Under the pieces are notes generated by a model. It was not told the DNA's origin, did no database searches, and saw only the letters and a program-made list of their open reading frames with translations. Below, piece by piece: positions 53,550 to 62,171 of a stretch of 64,000 nucleotides of DNA (position 1 is the stretch's first letter; each line of letters begins with the position of its first letter). The DNA lies in contig CAWESB010000021.1 of assembly GCA_963811635.1 (NCBI GenBank), forward strand, positions 1 through 64,000. Direction: 5' to 3'. Both the position numbers and the translations under genes were made by a program. This DNA is from JAIBJN01 sp963811635 (GTDB lineage Bacteria > Actinomycetota > Thermoleophilia > Gaiellales > Gaiellaceae).

Positions 53550-55214
53550 ATGGCGGTGAGCGACACCCACTTCGACGCCGTCGTCGTCGGTTCGGGCTTC
53601 GGCGGCTCCGTTCTCGCCTACCGGCTCGCTGAAGCCGGCAAGTCCGTGTGCGTGCTCGAGCGGGGGAAGCCGTACCCGCCGGGCTCCTTTCCGCGCGGGC
53701 CGCGGGAGTTGGCGAAGGCGTTCTGGGATCCGAGCGAGGGCCTGTACGGGATGTTCAACGTCTGGTCGTTCAAGGGCATCGGCGCTCTCGTCTCGAGCGG
53801 GCTCGGCGGCGGCTCGCTGATCTACGCGAACGTCCTCCTGCGCAAGCCCGAGCGCTGGTTCGTCCAGGAGGACCTCGCCCACGGCGGCTACGAGCACTGG
53901 CCCGTCTCGCGCGCCGACCTCGACCCCCACTACGACCGCGCGGAGGCGATGCTGAACGGCCAGCGCTATCCGTTTGCGGACACGACCCTGAAGACGGCCG
54001 CGTTCCGTGACGTCGGGCAGAAGCTCGGCCGTGAGTTCATCCTCCCGAAGCTCGCCGTCACCTTTGCCAATGACGGCGAGGCGCCGGCCGTCGGCGTTCC
54101 CATCAAGGAGGAGCACCCGAACCTCCACGGCGAGCCGCGCTACACCTGCCGGCTCGTCGGCGAGTGTGACATCGGGTGCAACTTCGGCTCGAAGAACACG
54201 TTGGACTACAACTACCTCTCAGCCGCGAAACGGCACGGCGCCGAGATCTGGACCCGGCGCGAGGTGCGCTCCTTCGGGCCGCGGGAGGGCGGCGGCTTTG
54301 TCGTGCGCTACGTCGAGCACGACGTCGCCGACGAGGGACGGAAGATCGACACGCGCGATCCGCACGTACGCCCGGAGCGGGAGCTGACCTGCGACCGGCT
54401 CGTTCTCTCTGCGGGCACGCTGGGCTCGACGTACCTCCTCCTGAAGTGCCGCGACGCGTTCCCGGGGCTGAGCCCGCGGCTGGGGACCCGCTTCGGCGGC
54501 AACGGCGACCTGCTCACCTTCGCGCTCGGTGCCGACCGGCCGCTGGAGCCGAGCCGCGGCCCGGTGATCACGAGCGCGCTGCACGTCCCCGACGAGCTCG
54601 ACGGGGGCAAGGGGCGCGGGCTCTACGTCGAGGACGCCGGCTTTCCCGAGTTCGTCACCTGGCTCGTTCAGGGCACCCAGGGCGTGGGGGCACTCTGGCG
54701 CTTCCGGCGGGTCGCGGCGCGGCTCGTCTACGGCCTGCTCCGGCGCAAGCCCGAGATCGATCTCTCCGCGGAGGTCGCGTCGCTTCTTTCGGACACCCGG
54801 GTCGGCGTCGGCTCGCTCCCCCTCCTGGGCATGGGGCGGGACATCCCCGACGGGAACATGGCCCTCACCGACGACGGCAAGCTGCAGGTCGACTGGGTGA
54901 AGGCCAAGTCAGGACCGTTCTTCGACGGCCTGGGCGACTTCGCCAGGGAGATCGCGGAGGCGCTCGGCGCCAAGTTCGAGCGCAATCCCACCTGGTATCT
55001 CGGCCGCCTGATCACGGTGCACCCGCTCGGCGGCTGCCCGCTCGGGCGCACTTCGGAGGAAGGCGTCGTCGACCCGTACGGCGAGGTCTTCGGCTACCCG
55101 GGCTTCACGATCGCCGACGGTTCGGTCATGCCCGGGCCGGTGGGGCCGAACCCGTCGCTCACGATCGCGGCGCTGGCCGACCGCTTCGCCGACCGGGCGA
55201 ACGGCGAGGCCTAG
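53550..55214 (+). CDS. GMC family oxidoreductase, cholesterol oxidase-like
   Basis: 554 residues. FAD motif AVVVGSGFGGSVLAYRLAEAG, the GMC-type SSGLGGGSLIYANVLLRKP, four clustered Cys in TCRLVGECDIGCNFG, and the C-terminal catalytic region HPLGGCPLGRTSEEGVVDPYGEVFGYPGFTIADGS. The form lacks a signal peptide and resembles ChoD-type cholesterol oxidases/dehydrogenases of actinobacteria. Steroid substrate is inferred from similarity only. Confidence 0.85.
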   Translation: MAVSDTHFDAVVVGSGFGGSVLAYRLAEAGKSVCVLERGKPYPPGSFPRGPRELAKAFWDPSEGLYGMFNVWSFKGIGALVSSGLGGGSLIYANVLLRKPERWFVQEDLAHGGYEHWPVSRADLDPHYDRAEAMLNGQRYPFADTTLKTAAFRDVGQKLGREFILPKLAVTFANDGEAPAVGVPIKEEHPNLHGEPRYTCRLVGECDIGCNFGSKNTLDYNYLSAAKRHGAEIWTRREVRSFGPREGGGFVVRYVEHDVADEGRKIDTRDPHVRPERELTCDRLVLSAGTLGSTYLLLKCRDAFPGLSPRLGTRFGGNGDLLTFALGADRPLEPSRGPVITSALHVPDELDGGKGRGLYVEDAGFPEFVTWLVQGTQGVGALWRFRRVAARLVYGLLRRKPEIDLSAEVASLLSDTRVGVGSLPLLGMGRDIPDGNMALTDDGKLQVDWVKAKSGPFFDGLGDFAREIAEALGAKFERNPTWYLGRLITVHPLGGCPLGRTSEEGVVDPYGEVFGYPGFTIADGSVMPGPVGPNPSLTIAALADRFADRANGEA

Positions 55215-55250
55215 GGCCGCAGCGAGCGGGTGCAAGTAACAGACTGTTAC

Positions 55251-55442
55251 TTAGAGGAACCGGCGCACGAGCGCCCGGGTGCCGGCGGCGAGGAGGAGGG
55301 CGCCGAAGGCGAGCGCCATCAGGTCGCCGATCACGTGCGCCGCGTCGGGCGAGTCGGTGCGGTCCAGGATCCCGCTCACGACGATCGCCCCTCCCCAGAG
55401 GATCCCGACCGCCCCGAGGATCGTCGTGCGCACGGACCACAC
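55251..55442 (-). CDS. Small two-TM membrane protein
   Basis: 63 residues from GTG. Two hydrophobic segments (ILGAVGILWGGAIVVSGIL and LMALAFGALLLAAGTRALV) joined by a short acidic loop. Codon use matches the neighbours. Function unknown; it may be a membrane anchor or toxin-like small protein. Confidence 0.45.
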   Translation of the reverse strand: MWSVRTTILGAVGILWGGAIVVSGILDRTDSPDAAHVIGDLMALAFGALLLAAGTRALVRRFL

Positions 55443-55495
55443 ATCGGCGGCGGAATCGCCCGGCTTGAGAGTCGGATCTTCCGCATACTGACGCC

Positions 55496-56083
55496 GTGGC
55501 GAAGGAGGTGGGCAAGGACGGCAAGCCGGTGCTGGCGTTCGCCTCGCAGGACGAGTGGGAGGCGTGGCTCGACGCCGAGCACGCGACCTCGGACGGCGTC
55601 TGGGTCAAGTTCGCGAAGAAGGGCTCCGGCGTCGAGACCGTCGTCTATGCCGAGGCCCTCGAAGTCGCCCTCTGCTACGGCTGGATCGACAGCCAGGTGA
55701 TGTCGCTCGACGAGCGCTTCTACCTGCAGAAGTTCACGCCGCGCCGCTCGCGGAGCAAGTGGTCGCGGATCAACCGCGAGAAGATCGAGCAGCTCACGAA
55801 CGCCGGCCGCATGAAGCCGGCCGGGCTCGAGCAGGTCGGGTTGGCGAAGGCCGACGGACGCTGGGACGCCGCCTACGCCTCGCCGTCGACTATCGAGGTC
55901 CCGGAGGACCTGCAGAAGGCGCTCGACGCCAACCCGAAGGCGGCCGAGTTCTTCGCCACGCTCTCCGGCTCGAACCGCTACGCGATCCTCTACCAGCTGG
56001 AGGACGCGAAGAAGCCCGAAACCCGAGCACGCCGGCTGGAGAAGTTCATGGGGATGCTCGAGCGCGGCGAGAAGGTCTACTAG
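55496..56083 (+). CDS. YdeI/OmpD-associated family protein
   Basis: 195 residues from GTG; CATACT ends 6 nt upstream, so probably leaderless. WEAWLDAEHATSDGVWVKFAKKGSG, EALEVALCYGWIDSQ, TPRRSRSKWSRINREKIEQL and the final NRYAILYQLEDAKKPETRARRLEKFMGML follow the YdeI family from end to end. Members are induced in envelope stress in enterobacteria; the biochemical role is unknown. Its stop overlaps the methyltransferase stop by 4 nt. Confidence 0.85.
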   Translation: MAKEVGKDGKPVLAFASQDEWEAWLDAEHATSDGVWVKFAKKGSGVETVVYAEALEVALCYGWIDSQVMSLDERFYLQKFTPRRSRSKWSRINREKIEQLTNAGRMKPAGLEQVGLAKADGRWDAAYASPSTIEVPEDLQKALDANPKAAEFFATLSGSNRYAILYQLEDAKKPETRARRLEKFMGMLERGEKVY

Positions 56084-56862
56084 CTCGACCGCCGCGCCAG
56101 GAAGCAGAACTGCGTGCAGGAGACGAACAGCTCGCCGCGCGCGTCGAGCTCTCGCTGCTCGTCCGCCCAGGCGCCGGCCTCGGCGGCGAAGTCCTCGCTG
56201 CCGGCGAGGTAGCGCTCGATCATGGGGACGATCGCGCCCCCGAAGCTCTCGGGGTCGAGCGACGTCGTTGCGAAGACGTGGCCCTCGACCTCGACGTCCT
56301 CGAAGCCGGCCGCTCGGAGGTGAGCGGCCAGCCGCCGCGGTAGTGCCGGGTGGGTGAGGTGCCGGTCCCAGGCGTGGAGGGCGCGCCGCATCCGGTCGGG
56401 GTCGGCCGAGTGCCAGGAGACGGTGCTCCAGTCGATGTCCCAGAGGAGCACGCGGCCGCCGGGCCGCAGCGCGCGGTGGAGCTCGGCGAGCGCCGCGGGC
56501 ACGTCCGCGACGTACTCGAGGACCTGGACGCAGAGGGCGGCGTCGAAGGCCTCGCTCTCGACGGGCAGCGAGGCCGCCTCACCCTCGTGGAGGGCGACGT
56601 TCTCACGCTCGCCCAGACGGCGGCCCGCCAGCGCGAGCATCTGGGGGCTCTGGTCGACGCCGACCAGCGCGCCATCGGGCCCCACCTCGTCGACCAGCTC
56701 GGCGAGGTAGAAGCCCGGGCCGCAGCCGACGTCGAGGATCCGCTCGCCGGGCCTGGCGGAGAGCGCGGCGCGGACCAGCTTCCGCCGGCGGACGATGTCG
56801 CGGGTGCGGTAGAGCGCTTCGAGCTCGCTGCCCAGGTCGTCGTCGAAGACGATCTGGCCCAC
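56080..56862 (-). CDS. Class I SAM-dependent methyltransferase
   Basis: 260 residues. Motif I ILDVGCGPGFYLAELVDEVG, then VGVDQSP (motif II Asp), ASLPVESEAFDAALCVQVLEYV and RALRPGGRVLLWDID. This is the UbiE/Methyltransf_11 group acting on small molecules. Two Cys near the C-terminus (SCTQFCFLARR) are conserved in related arsenic and lipid methyltransferases, but the substrate is unknown. It starts 10 nt after the patatin gene and is likely part of the same transcript. Confidence 0.85.
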   Translation of the reverse strand: MGQIVFDDDLGSELEALYRTRDIVRRRKLVRAALSARPGERILDVGCGPGFYLAELVDEVGPDGALVGVDQSPQMLALAGRRLGERENVALHEGEAASLPVESEAFDAALCVQVLEYVADVPAALAELHRALRPGGRVLLWDIDWSTVSWHSADPDRMRRALHAWDRHLTHPALPRRLAAHLRAAGFEDVEVEGHVFATTSLDPESFGGAIVPMIERYLAGSEDFAAEAGAWADEQRELDARGELFVSCTQFCFLARRSS

Positions 56863-56872
56863 CGGCCCGCCT

Positions 56873-58111
56873 CTAGGGGTTCACCCGCGGCCGGAAGAAG
56901 ATCCGCGTCTTCCCGCTCTCGCGCAGCGCATTCGCGGCCCGCATCTCGTCCATCCAGTCGGGGTGCGGCACGGCCGGCTCGGGCAGGGCTCCCGGCACGA
57001 TCCCTTCGCCGTGCTTGCGGAGCGCGACGTCGGTCATGAGGTAGCCGTGGTTCTCGAGCACGCCCATCTCCCCGGGCGAGAAGACGTCGAGGTCGATGCG
57101 GATCGGGGCGATGAAGTCGTGGATCAGCCGGTGCGAGTAGGCGGTCGGCGGAGGGTCGAGCTCGTAGCTCTCGGGGCGTGAGGCGATGCCCCAGTAGGCG
57201 CCTTTCAGCTCCTCTCTGATGAAGCTGGAGACGAGCCAGCGCTTGCGCACCTCGGTCGCCTGCTCGAGCAGGATCACGCCCTGGCGGAGCGCGCCCCAGA
57301 GCCAGCCGACGTCGGGGTCCGGCTTGAAGGACGGCGCCGCATCGGAGACGAGCACGGTCTCGTGGTCGCGCCACACGGGCTCGAGCCCGAGGTTGTCGAA
57401 CATGCCGCCGTCGGAGAGGTCGATCTCGGTGACGAGGCGGTCGCGGTCGGGCTCGGCGTAGGAACCGCCCGTGAGCGCGGTCGGCGCCTGCTTCGCGCGG
57501 ACGACGCTGAAGGCGCCCGGGACGCAGGAGGAAGCCGCCACCGCCTGCGCCAGCGTCCAGGTCCCGAGCTCGCCGTAACCCGCGGACGAGCTCCCGATCC
57601 GGCGGAGGCCCGTGTCGAAGACCCACTGGTCGCGGAAGCGCATGTCGCTGGCAAGGAAGACGAAGCGCGGCGTCTCCGGGAGGTCGGCGAGGCGACCGGG
57701 CGCCGGGCCCTCGGCGTAGGCGGCGGCGAGCGCCTCGCTCTGCGCGCCGGGGACGAGCCAGTTGCTCGGCTTCAGCCGGGCCAGCGCGGCGCCGGTGCGG
57801 ACATCCTTCCCGGCGAACGCTCGCATCGGCTCGGCCACGCCCTCGTCGAATCCGTCGACCGGCTTGCCGGGCTCCCGGTTCGCGCCGGCCATGAACGTGG
57901 CCAGCTGCGACGCCATGATGCTCCCGCCCGAGACCGACGTGAAGGTGTCGATGGACGCGAGCAGGCCCAGCTCGTTCAGGCGCCGGAGCGCGCCGAGGTG
58001 GAAGAGGGCCGCGCGGTAGCCGCCGCCCGACATGCAGAAGGCGGTGCCCTTGCGCTTCTCCTTCTCGTCCGGGAGGTACGAGGAGATGCCGTGTTGCGTC
58101 GCGTCGCTCAT
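56873..58111 (-). CDS. Patatin-like phospholipase family protein
   Basis: 412 residues, ATGA overlap with the upstream flavoprotein. Oxyanion hole SGGGYRAALFHLGAL (about 28-42), nucleophile Ser in SVSGGSI (first Gly of GxSxG replaced by Ser), and catalytic Asp in LSDGGMFDNLG. An intact Ser-Asp dyad predicts acyl-hydrolase activity on lipids. No signal peptide. It is the last or second-last gene of the metallophosphoesterase-flavoprotein operon, so its substrate may be processed by those enzymes. Confidence 0.85.
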   Translation of the reverse strand: MSDATQHGISSYLPDEKEKRKGTAFCMSGGGYRAALFHLGALRRLNELGLLASIDTFTSVSGGSIMASQLATFMAGANREPGKPVDGFDEGVAEPMRAFAGKDVRTGAALARLKPSNWLVPGAQSEALAAAYAEGPAPGRLADLPETPRFVFLASDMRFRDQWVFDTGLRRIGSSSAGYGELGTWTLAQAVAASSCVPGAFSVVRAKQAPTALTGGSYAEPDRDRLVTEIDLSDGGMFDNLGLEPVWRDHETVLVSDAAPSFKPDPDVGWLWGALRQGVILLEQATEVRKRWLVSSFIREELKGAYWGIASRPESYELDPPPTAYSHRLIHDFIAPIRIDLDVFSPGEMGVLENHGYLMTDVALRKHGEGIVPGALPEPAVPHPDWMDEMRAANALRESGKTRIFFRPRVNP

Positions 58112-59409
58112 GCCGGGGTGTAGACGGACATCACCTGCTCGATCATCGCCTCCCGCGAGGGGAAGCGGCGCTCGTCGTAGCAGCCGACCGGATGCTCGAG
58201 GACGTTGTACAGGCACTTGTTGCAGTACGTGCAGGGCCTCGGCGGGAGGTCGTGGCCCTGGCGGAAGAGCTCGACGAGGTCGTTGTTGGCCACGAGCCCG
58301 CGCGCGATCGACACCGCGTCGCAGTCGCCCCGTTCGATCGCGCCTGCGATCAGCGACGCCTGCTGGAAGCCTCCCGTCACGATCACCGGGATCCCGACCG
58401 CCTTCTTCACGGCGGCGGAGTCCGGCAGCGAGCGGCCCGGCACCTCGGCGGGGTCCCGCTCCCAGCGGGCCTTCATCACGCGGTTGGCCGGCCAGAGCCG
58501 GAAGAGCAGGTAGTTGCGAAACGTGTGGACGCCACTCGAGAGCATCACGTCGTACGTGCGCACCATGTCCTCGAGGGAGAACTCACCGGCCGGGTTCTCG
58601 GGGTGGGGGAAGGTGCTTCCCGACGACACGTGGATCGCGTCGGCGCCCGCCTCCTCGAGCCAGTGGCAGACCTGGACGGAGTCCTCGATCGTGTTGCCCT
58701 TGCCGAGCCAGGGCAGGAAGGCGTTCGCGTACTCGGTGGTCGAGATCTTGACCTGAAGGTGGAAGTCATGGCCGACTTCCGCGCGGATCGCGCCCACGGT
58801 CTCCAGCAGGAAGCGGGCGCGGTTCTCGAGCGAGCCGCCGTACTCGTCCTCGCGGTCGTTGATCGCCGATGAGAGGAACTGCGTGAAGATGTACCCGTTG
58901 GCGCCGTGGATCTCGACGCCGTCCAGCCCGGCCTCGCGCGCCCGCCGCGCACCGGCGGCGAAGGAGCGCTTGATCGCCTCGAGGTCGGCGCGCGTCGCGC
59001 GCTCGGCCTCGAAGCCGTGCAGCGGGTCGGGCTTGCTCGTGGAGGAGAGGCCCTTGCCGTAGGCGACCGTCGGCACGTCGCGCTGGCGCCCCGCGTGCGC
59101 GAGCTGGACGATGTAGCGGCAATCGTGCTCGTGCACGCGCTCGCCGAGCTCGCGCCAGAAGGCCACGCGCCCGTCGCTCTCGATACCGGCGAAGCCGGGG
59201 ACGATCTTCCCGCGCTCGTCGACGGCGGTCCAGGAAGAGACGATGGCGCCGACGCCGCCGCGGGCGAACTTCAGCTCCCAGTTGATCCGGGTCTGGGTGC
59301 CGCCGCCGTCGTAGTCGTCCAGGCGCCCGGCGATGTTCGACCGGAAGATGCGGTTCTTGGTCTCCAGGTTGCGGAACCGCAGCGGCTGGAAGATCGCGTC
59401 GGCGCTCAC
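58108..59409 (-). CDS. Old-yellow-enzyme-like flavin oxidoreductase 1 with Fe-S cysteines
   Basis: 433 residues from the GTG at 59409, chosen because the paralogue downstream starts at the equivalent GTGAGC; another GTG lies 2 codons upstream. FMN TIM barrel with HGANGYIFTQFLSSAINDREDEYGGSLENR (His, Asn and Tyr of the active site). C-terminal CTYCNKC plus a fourth Cys 10 residues on suggests a [4Fe-4S] cluster as in 2,4-dienoyl-CoA reductase, but the NAD(P)H/FAD domains of that family are absent. Likely reduces an enone or enoyl substrate with electrons from an unknown donor. Confidence 0.85.
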   Translation of the reverse strand: MSADAIFQPLRFRNLETKNRIFRSNIAGRLDDYDGGGTQTRINWELKFARGGVGAIVSSWTAVDERGKIVPGFAGIESDGRVAFWRELGERVHEHDCRYIVQLAHAGRQRDVPTVAYGKGLSSTSKPDPLHGFEAERATRADLEAIKRSFAAGARRAREAGLDGVEIHGANGYIFTQFLSSAINDREDEYGGSLENRARFLLETVGAIRAEVGHDFHLQVKISTTEYANAFLPWLGKGNTIEDSVQVCHWLEEAGADAIHVSSGSTFPHPENPAGEFSLEDMVRTYDVMLSSGVHTFRNYLLFRLWPANRVMKARWERDPAEVPGRSLPDSAAVKKAVGIPVIVTGGFQQASLIAGAIERGDCDAVSIARGLVANNDLVELFRQGHDLPPRPCTYCNKCLYNVLEHPVGCYDERRFPSREAMIEQVMSVYTPA

Positions 59410-59461
59410 GGGCACACCTGCTCGTGAGCGTGGGGAGGGTGTGTGAGGCGAGCGACGCTCA
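59403..59461 (-). repeat. Duplicated 59-nt spacer element, copy A, with start-codon hairpin
   Basis: Runs from the TGA of flavoprotein 2 to the start of flavoprotein 1. 47 of 59 bases match copy B (60766-60824). CGCTCACG and CGTGAGCG (59423-59430 and 59403-59410) can pair with a 12-nt loop; the second arm contains the GTG start and the loop contains the AGGTG ribosome-site candidate. Confidence 0.75.
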
Positions 59462-60772
59462 TACGTTGGCCGTGTCGTAGACCCGCAGCGCCTCGGCCAT
59501 CATCTCCTCGCGGGAGTCGAAGCGGGCCGGTTCATAACAGGCGAGCGGATGCTCGATGAACGAGAAGAGGCACTTGTTGCAGTAGGTGCACGGCCGCGGC
59601 GCCCGGTCCAGGCCCTGCTCGAAGTGACGGACGAGATCGGGGTTGGCGACGAGAGGACGGGCGATCGTGACGCCGTCGCAGTCGCCGCGCTCGATCGCGC
59701 GGGCGATGACCGACGCAGTCTGGAATCCCCCCGTGACGAGCACAGGGATCGAGACGACCTTCTTGACGGCCCGCGCGTCGGCGAGGTTGATCCCCTCGAC
59801 CTCGCCGTTTCGGTGCGGCCGGGTCCACCACCAGCTGAAGACCTTGGCAAGCGGCGGCGTGCGGAACGTGAGGTAGTTGCGGAAGGTGTATTTGCCGCTG
59901 GAGAGGATCGTGTCGTAGGTCTTCACCACCTGCGAGGCCGGAAACTCGCCCGCCGGGTTGCGCGGGTGAGGGAAGCCGCCGCCTGCGCTGACGTGCAGGT
60001 AGTCGGCGCCGGCGTCCTCGAGCCAGCGGCACATCTGCAGCGACTCCTCGATCGTGTTGCCTTTCGGGAGCCACGGCAGCAGCTCGTTCAGCCGCTCCTG
60101 GACGGAGATCTTGTAGCCGACGCAGAAGTCCGGCCCGACCGCCTCGCGGATCGCGCGAGTGACCTCGAGCCCGAAGCGTGCGCGGTTCTCCAGCGGCCCG
60201 CCGTAGGCATCCTGGCGGTCGTTGATCGCCGATGAGAGGAACTGCGTCGGCAGCATCCCGTTCGCGCCGGCGACCTCGATCCCGTCGAGCCCGGCCTCCT
60301 GCGCCCGTCGCGCGGCCGCCGCGAACATCCCGACGACGTCCTGGATCTCCTGGATCGTCATCGCCTCGGCAGGGAAGCCGTTCAGTGGCTCCGGCTTGCT
60401 CGAGGACGACAGTGCCATCTCCCACTGCAGGAAGGGGACGATCCGCTCCCGTCCGGCGTGGACGATCTGGAGGATGTAGGGGCAGCCCGCCTCGCGCACC
60501 TTCTCGCCCAGCTCCCGCCAGAAGGGGATGGTCTCGTCCGAGTCGATGTGCGCGTAGCCGGGGACGATGCTGCCGCGCCCGTGGATGGGCGCGTTCGACG
60601 AGATGATCGCTCCGACGCCGCCCCGCGCAAAGCGGAGGTCCCAGTTGACGCGCACCGGCGTCCCCGAACCGTCGTAGTTGTCGAAGCGGCCGGCCACGCT
60701 CGAGCGGAGCACGCGGTTCTTGACGGTGAGCGGCCCGAGCGCGAGCGGCTCGAAGATCGCGTCCACGCTCAC
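59459..60772 (-). CDS. Old-yellow-enzyme-like flavin oxidoreductase 2, altered active site
   Basis: 437 residues from GTG. Same fold and length as its neighbours, including CTYCNKC and the fourth Cys (HPLACYE). But the active-site motif reads VAGANGMLPTQFL: the His (of HxxN) is Ala and the proton-donating Tyr is Met. FMN binding should remain; the classical enone reduction mechanism would not. It may use another donor residue, act on another substrate, or serve in a complex with the two canonical paralogues. Confidence 0.85.
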   Translation of the reverse strand: MSVDAIFEPLALGPLTVKNRVLRSSVAGRFDNYDGSGTPVRVNWDLRFARGGVGAIISSNAPIHGRGSIVPGYAHIDSDETIPFWRELGEKVREAGCPYILQIVHAGRERIVPFLQWEMALSSSSKPEPLNGFPAEAMTIQEIQDVVGMFAAAARRAQEAGLDGIEVAGANGMLPTQFLSSAINDRQDAYGGPLENRARFGLEVTRAIREAVGPDFCVGYKISVQERLNELLPWLPKGNTIEESLQMCRWLEDAGADYLHVSAGGGFPHPRNPAGEFPASQVVKTYDTILSSGKYTFRNYLTFRTPPLAKVFSWWWTRPHRNGEVEGINLADARAVKKVVSIPVLVTGGFQTASVIARAIERGDCDGVTIARPLVANPDLVRHFEQGLDRAPRPCTYCNKCLFSFIEHPLACYEPARFDSREEMMAEALRVYDTANV

Positions 60773-60824
60773 GGGCCCACCGGCTCGTGAGCGCGGGGAG
60801 CAGGCCGGAGGGCTGCGACGCTCA
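60766..60824 (-). repeat. Duplicated 59-nt spacer element, copy B, with start-codon hairpin
   Basis: Runs from the TGA of flavoprotein 3 to the start of flavoprotein 2, exactly as copy A. The arms CGCTCACG (60786-60793) and CGTGAGCG (60766-60773) are identical to copy A and again bury the GTG start. Confidence 0.75.
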
Positions 60825-62171
60825 CTTGACCTCGGCCGGAAGGGGCGCGCCCTCGTAGACCGACATGATGTGCCGGATCATCTCGTCTCGAGAGCTGTAG
60901 CGGCTCTCCTCGTAGCAGCCGAGCGGATTCTCGACGAAGCTGATCAGGCACTTGTTGCAGTAGGTGCACGGCTCGGGCGCCCGGTCGTGGCCCTCCCGGA
61001 ACAGGTTGGGGAGGTCGGGGTTGGCGATGAGGGGGCGTCCCATCGTCACGCCGTCGACGGAGCCGTCCTCGATCGCGCGAGCGATGAACGACGCCGTCTG
61101 GAAGCCGCCCGCGCAGAGCACCGGCACGTCCACCTGGTGCTTGATCGAGCGTGCCAGCTCGAGGTTGATCCCCTCGGCACCGAGCTTCTTCACCCGCCGC
61201 TCCCAGATGGCCGCGAAGCCCTTGTTGATTGGCGGCGTGCGGAACATGAGGTAGTTCCGGAACGTGTACTTGCCGCTCGAGAGCATCGTGTCGTAGGAGC
61301 GGATGACGCCGGCGATCGGGAACTTGCCCGCGGGGTTGCGAGGATGAGGGAAGAGGTAGCCCGACGAGATGTGGAGGCCGTCGACGCCGGCCTCGACGAG
61401 CCACTTGCAGACCTGCGTCGACTCTTCGAGCGTCGTCCCCTCCTTGCCCCAGGGGAAGAGCGCCTTGCCGTCGTCGATCGCGCTGATCTTGAACTGGAGG
61501 TGGAAGTCGGGACCGATCTCCTCCCGCATCGCGCGCACGACCTCGAGCGGGAAGCGTGCGCGGTTCTCCAGCGAGCCGCCGTACTCGTCGGTGCGGTCGT
61601 TGATGGCGGGGGAGAGAAACTGGGTGATCAGGTAGCCGTTGCAGCCGTGGATCTCGATCCCGTCGAGCTCGGCCTCGCGGGCGCGCCTGGCCCCCTGGCG
61701 GAAGGCGTCGACGACCTCGTCGATCTGTGCCTTCGACATCCGCTCGCACGGGAACCCGTGCACGGGGTCGGGCTTGTCTGTGGAGGAGAGGCCCTTCTCG
61801 TAGACGACGCTCGGAATGTCGCGTTGCCGCCCCGAGAAGGCGAGCTGGACGATGTACTTCGCGCCCGCGTCCCGCACGCGCTTGCCGAGCTCCTTCCAGA
61901 ACGGGACCTTGTCGTCCGAGTCGAGGTGGGCGTAGTTGGGCACGATCAGGCCCCGCGGGTGCACGGGGGTGTTGGAGGAGATGACCGCGCCGATCCCGCC
62001 GCGCGCGAACTTCACGTCCCAGTCGATCCGGGTCTGCGTGCCCGAGCCGTCGTAGTTGTCGAAGCGCCCTGAGATGCTCGAGCGGAAGAGCCGGTTCTTC
62101 ACTTCGAGGTTCTTGAATTGCAACGGCTCGAAGATCGCCGGCCAGGCAGCCTGTTTCCCGTTCTCAGTCAA
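60822..62171 (-). CDS. Old-yellow-enzyme-like flavin oxidoreductase 3 with Fe-S cysteines
   Basis: 449 residues from a TTG that overlaps the phosphoesterase stop; GGAGG 6 nt upstream supports this start. HGCNGYLITQFLSPAINDRTDEYGGSLENR retains active-site His, Asn and Tyr. CTYCNKC and a fourth Cys (NPLGCYE) are present. First and longest of the three tandem paralogues and the only one without the duplicated hairpin spacer upstream. Confidence 0.85.
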   Translation of the reverse strand: MTENGKQAAWPAIFEPLQFKNLEVKNRLFRSSISGRFDNYDGSGTQTRIDWDVKFARGGIGAVISSNTPVHPRGLIVPNYAHLDSDDKVPFWKELGKRVRDAGAKYIVQLAFSGRQRDIPSVVYEKGLSSTDKPDPVHGFPCERMSKAQIDEVVDAFRQGARRAREAELDGIEIHGCNGYLITQFLSPAINDRTDEYGGSLENRARFPLEVVRAMREEIGPDFHLQFKISAIDDGKALFPWGKEGTTLEESTQVCKWLVEAGVDGLHISSGYLFPHPRNPAGKFPIAGVIRSYDTMLSSGKYTFRNYLMFRTPPINKGFAAIWERRVKKLGAEGINLELARSIKHQVDVPVLCAGGFQTASFIARAIEDGSVDGVTMGRPLIANPDLPNLFREGHDRAPEPCTYCNKCLISFVENPLGCYEESRYSSRDEMIRHIMSVYEGAPLPAEVK

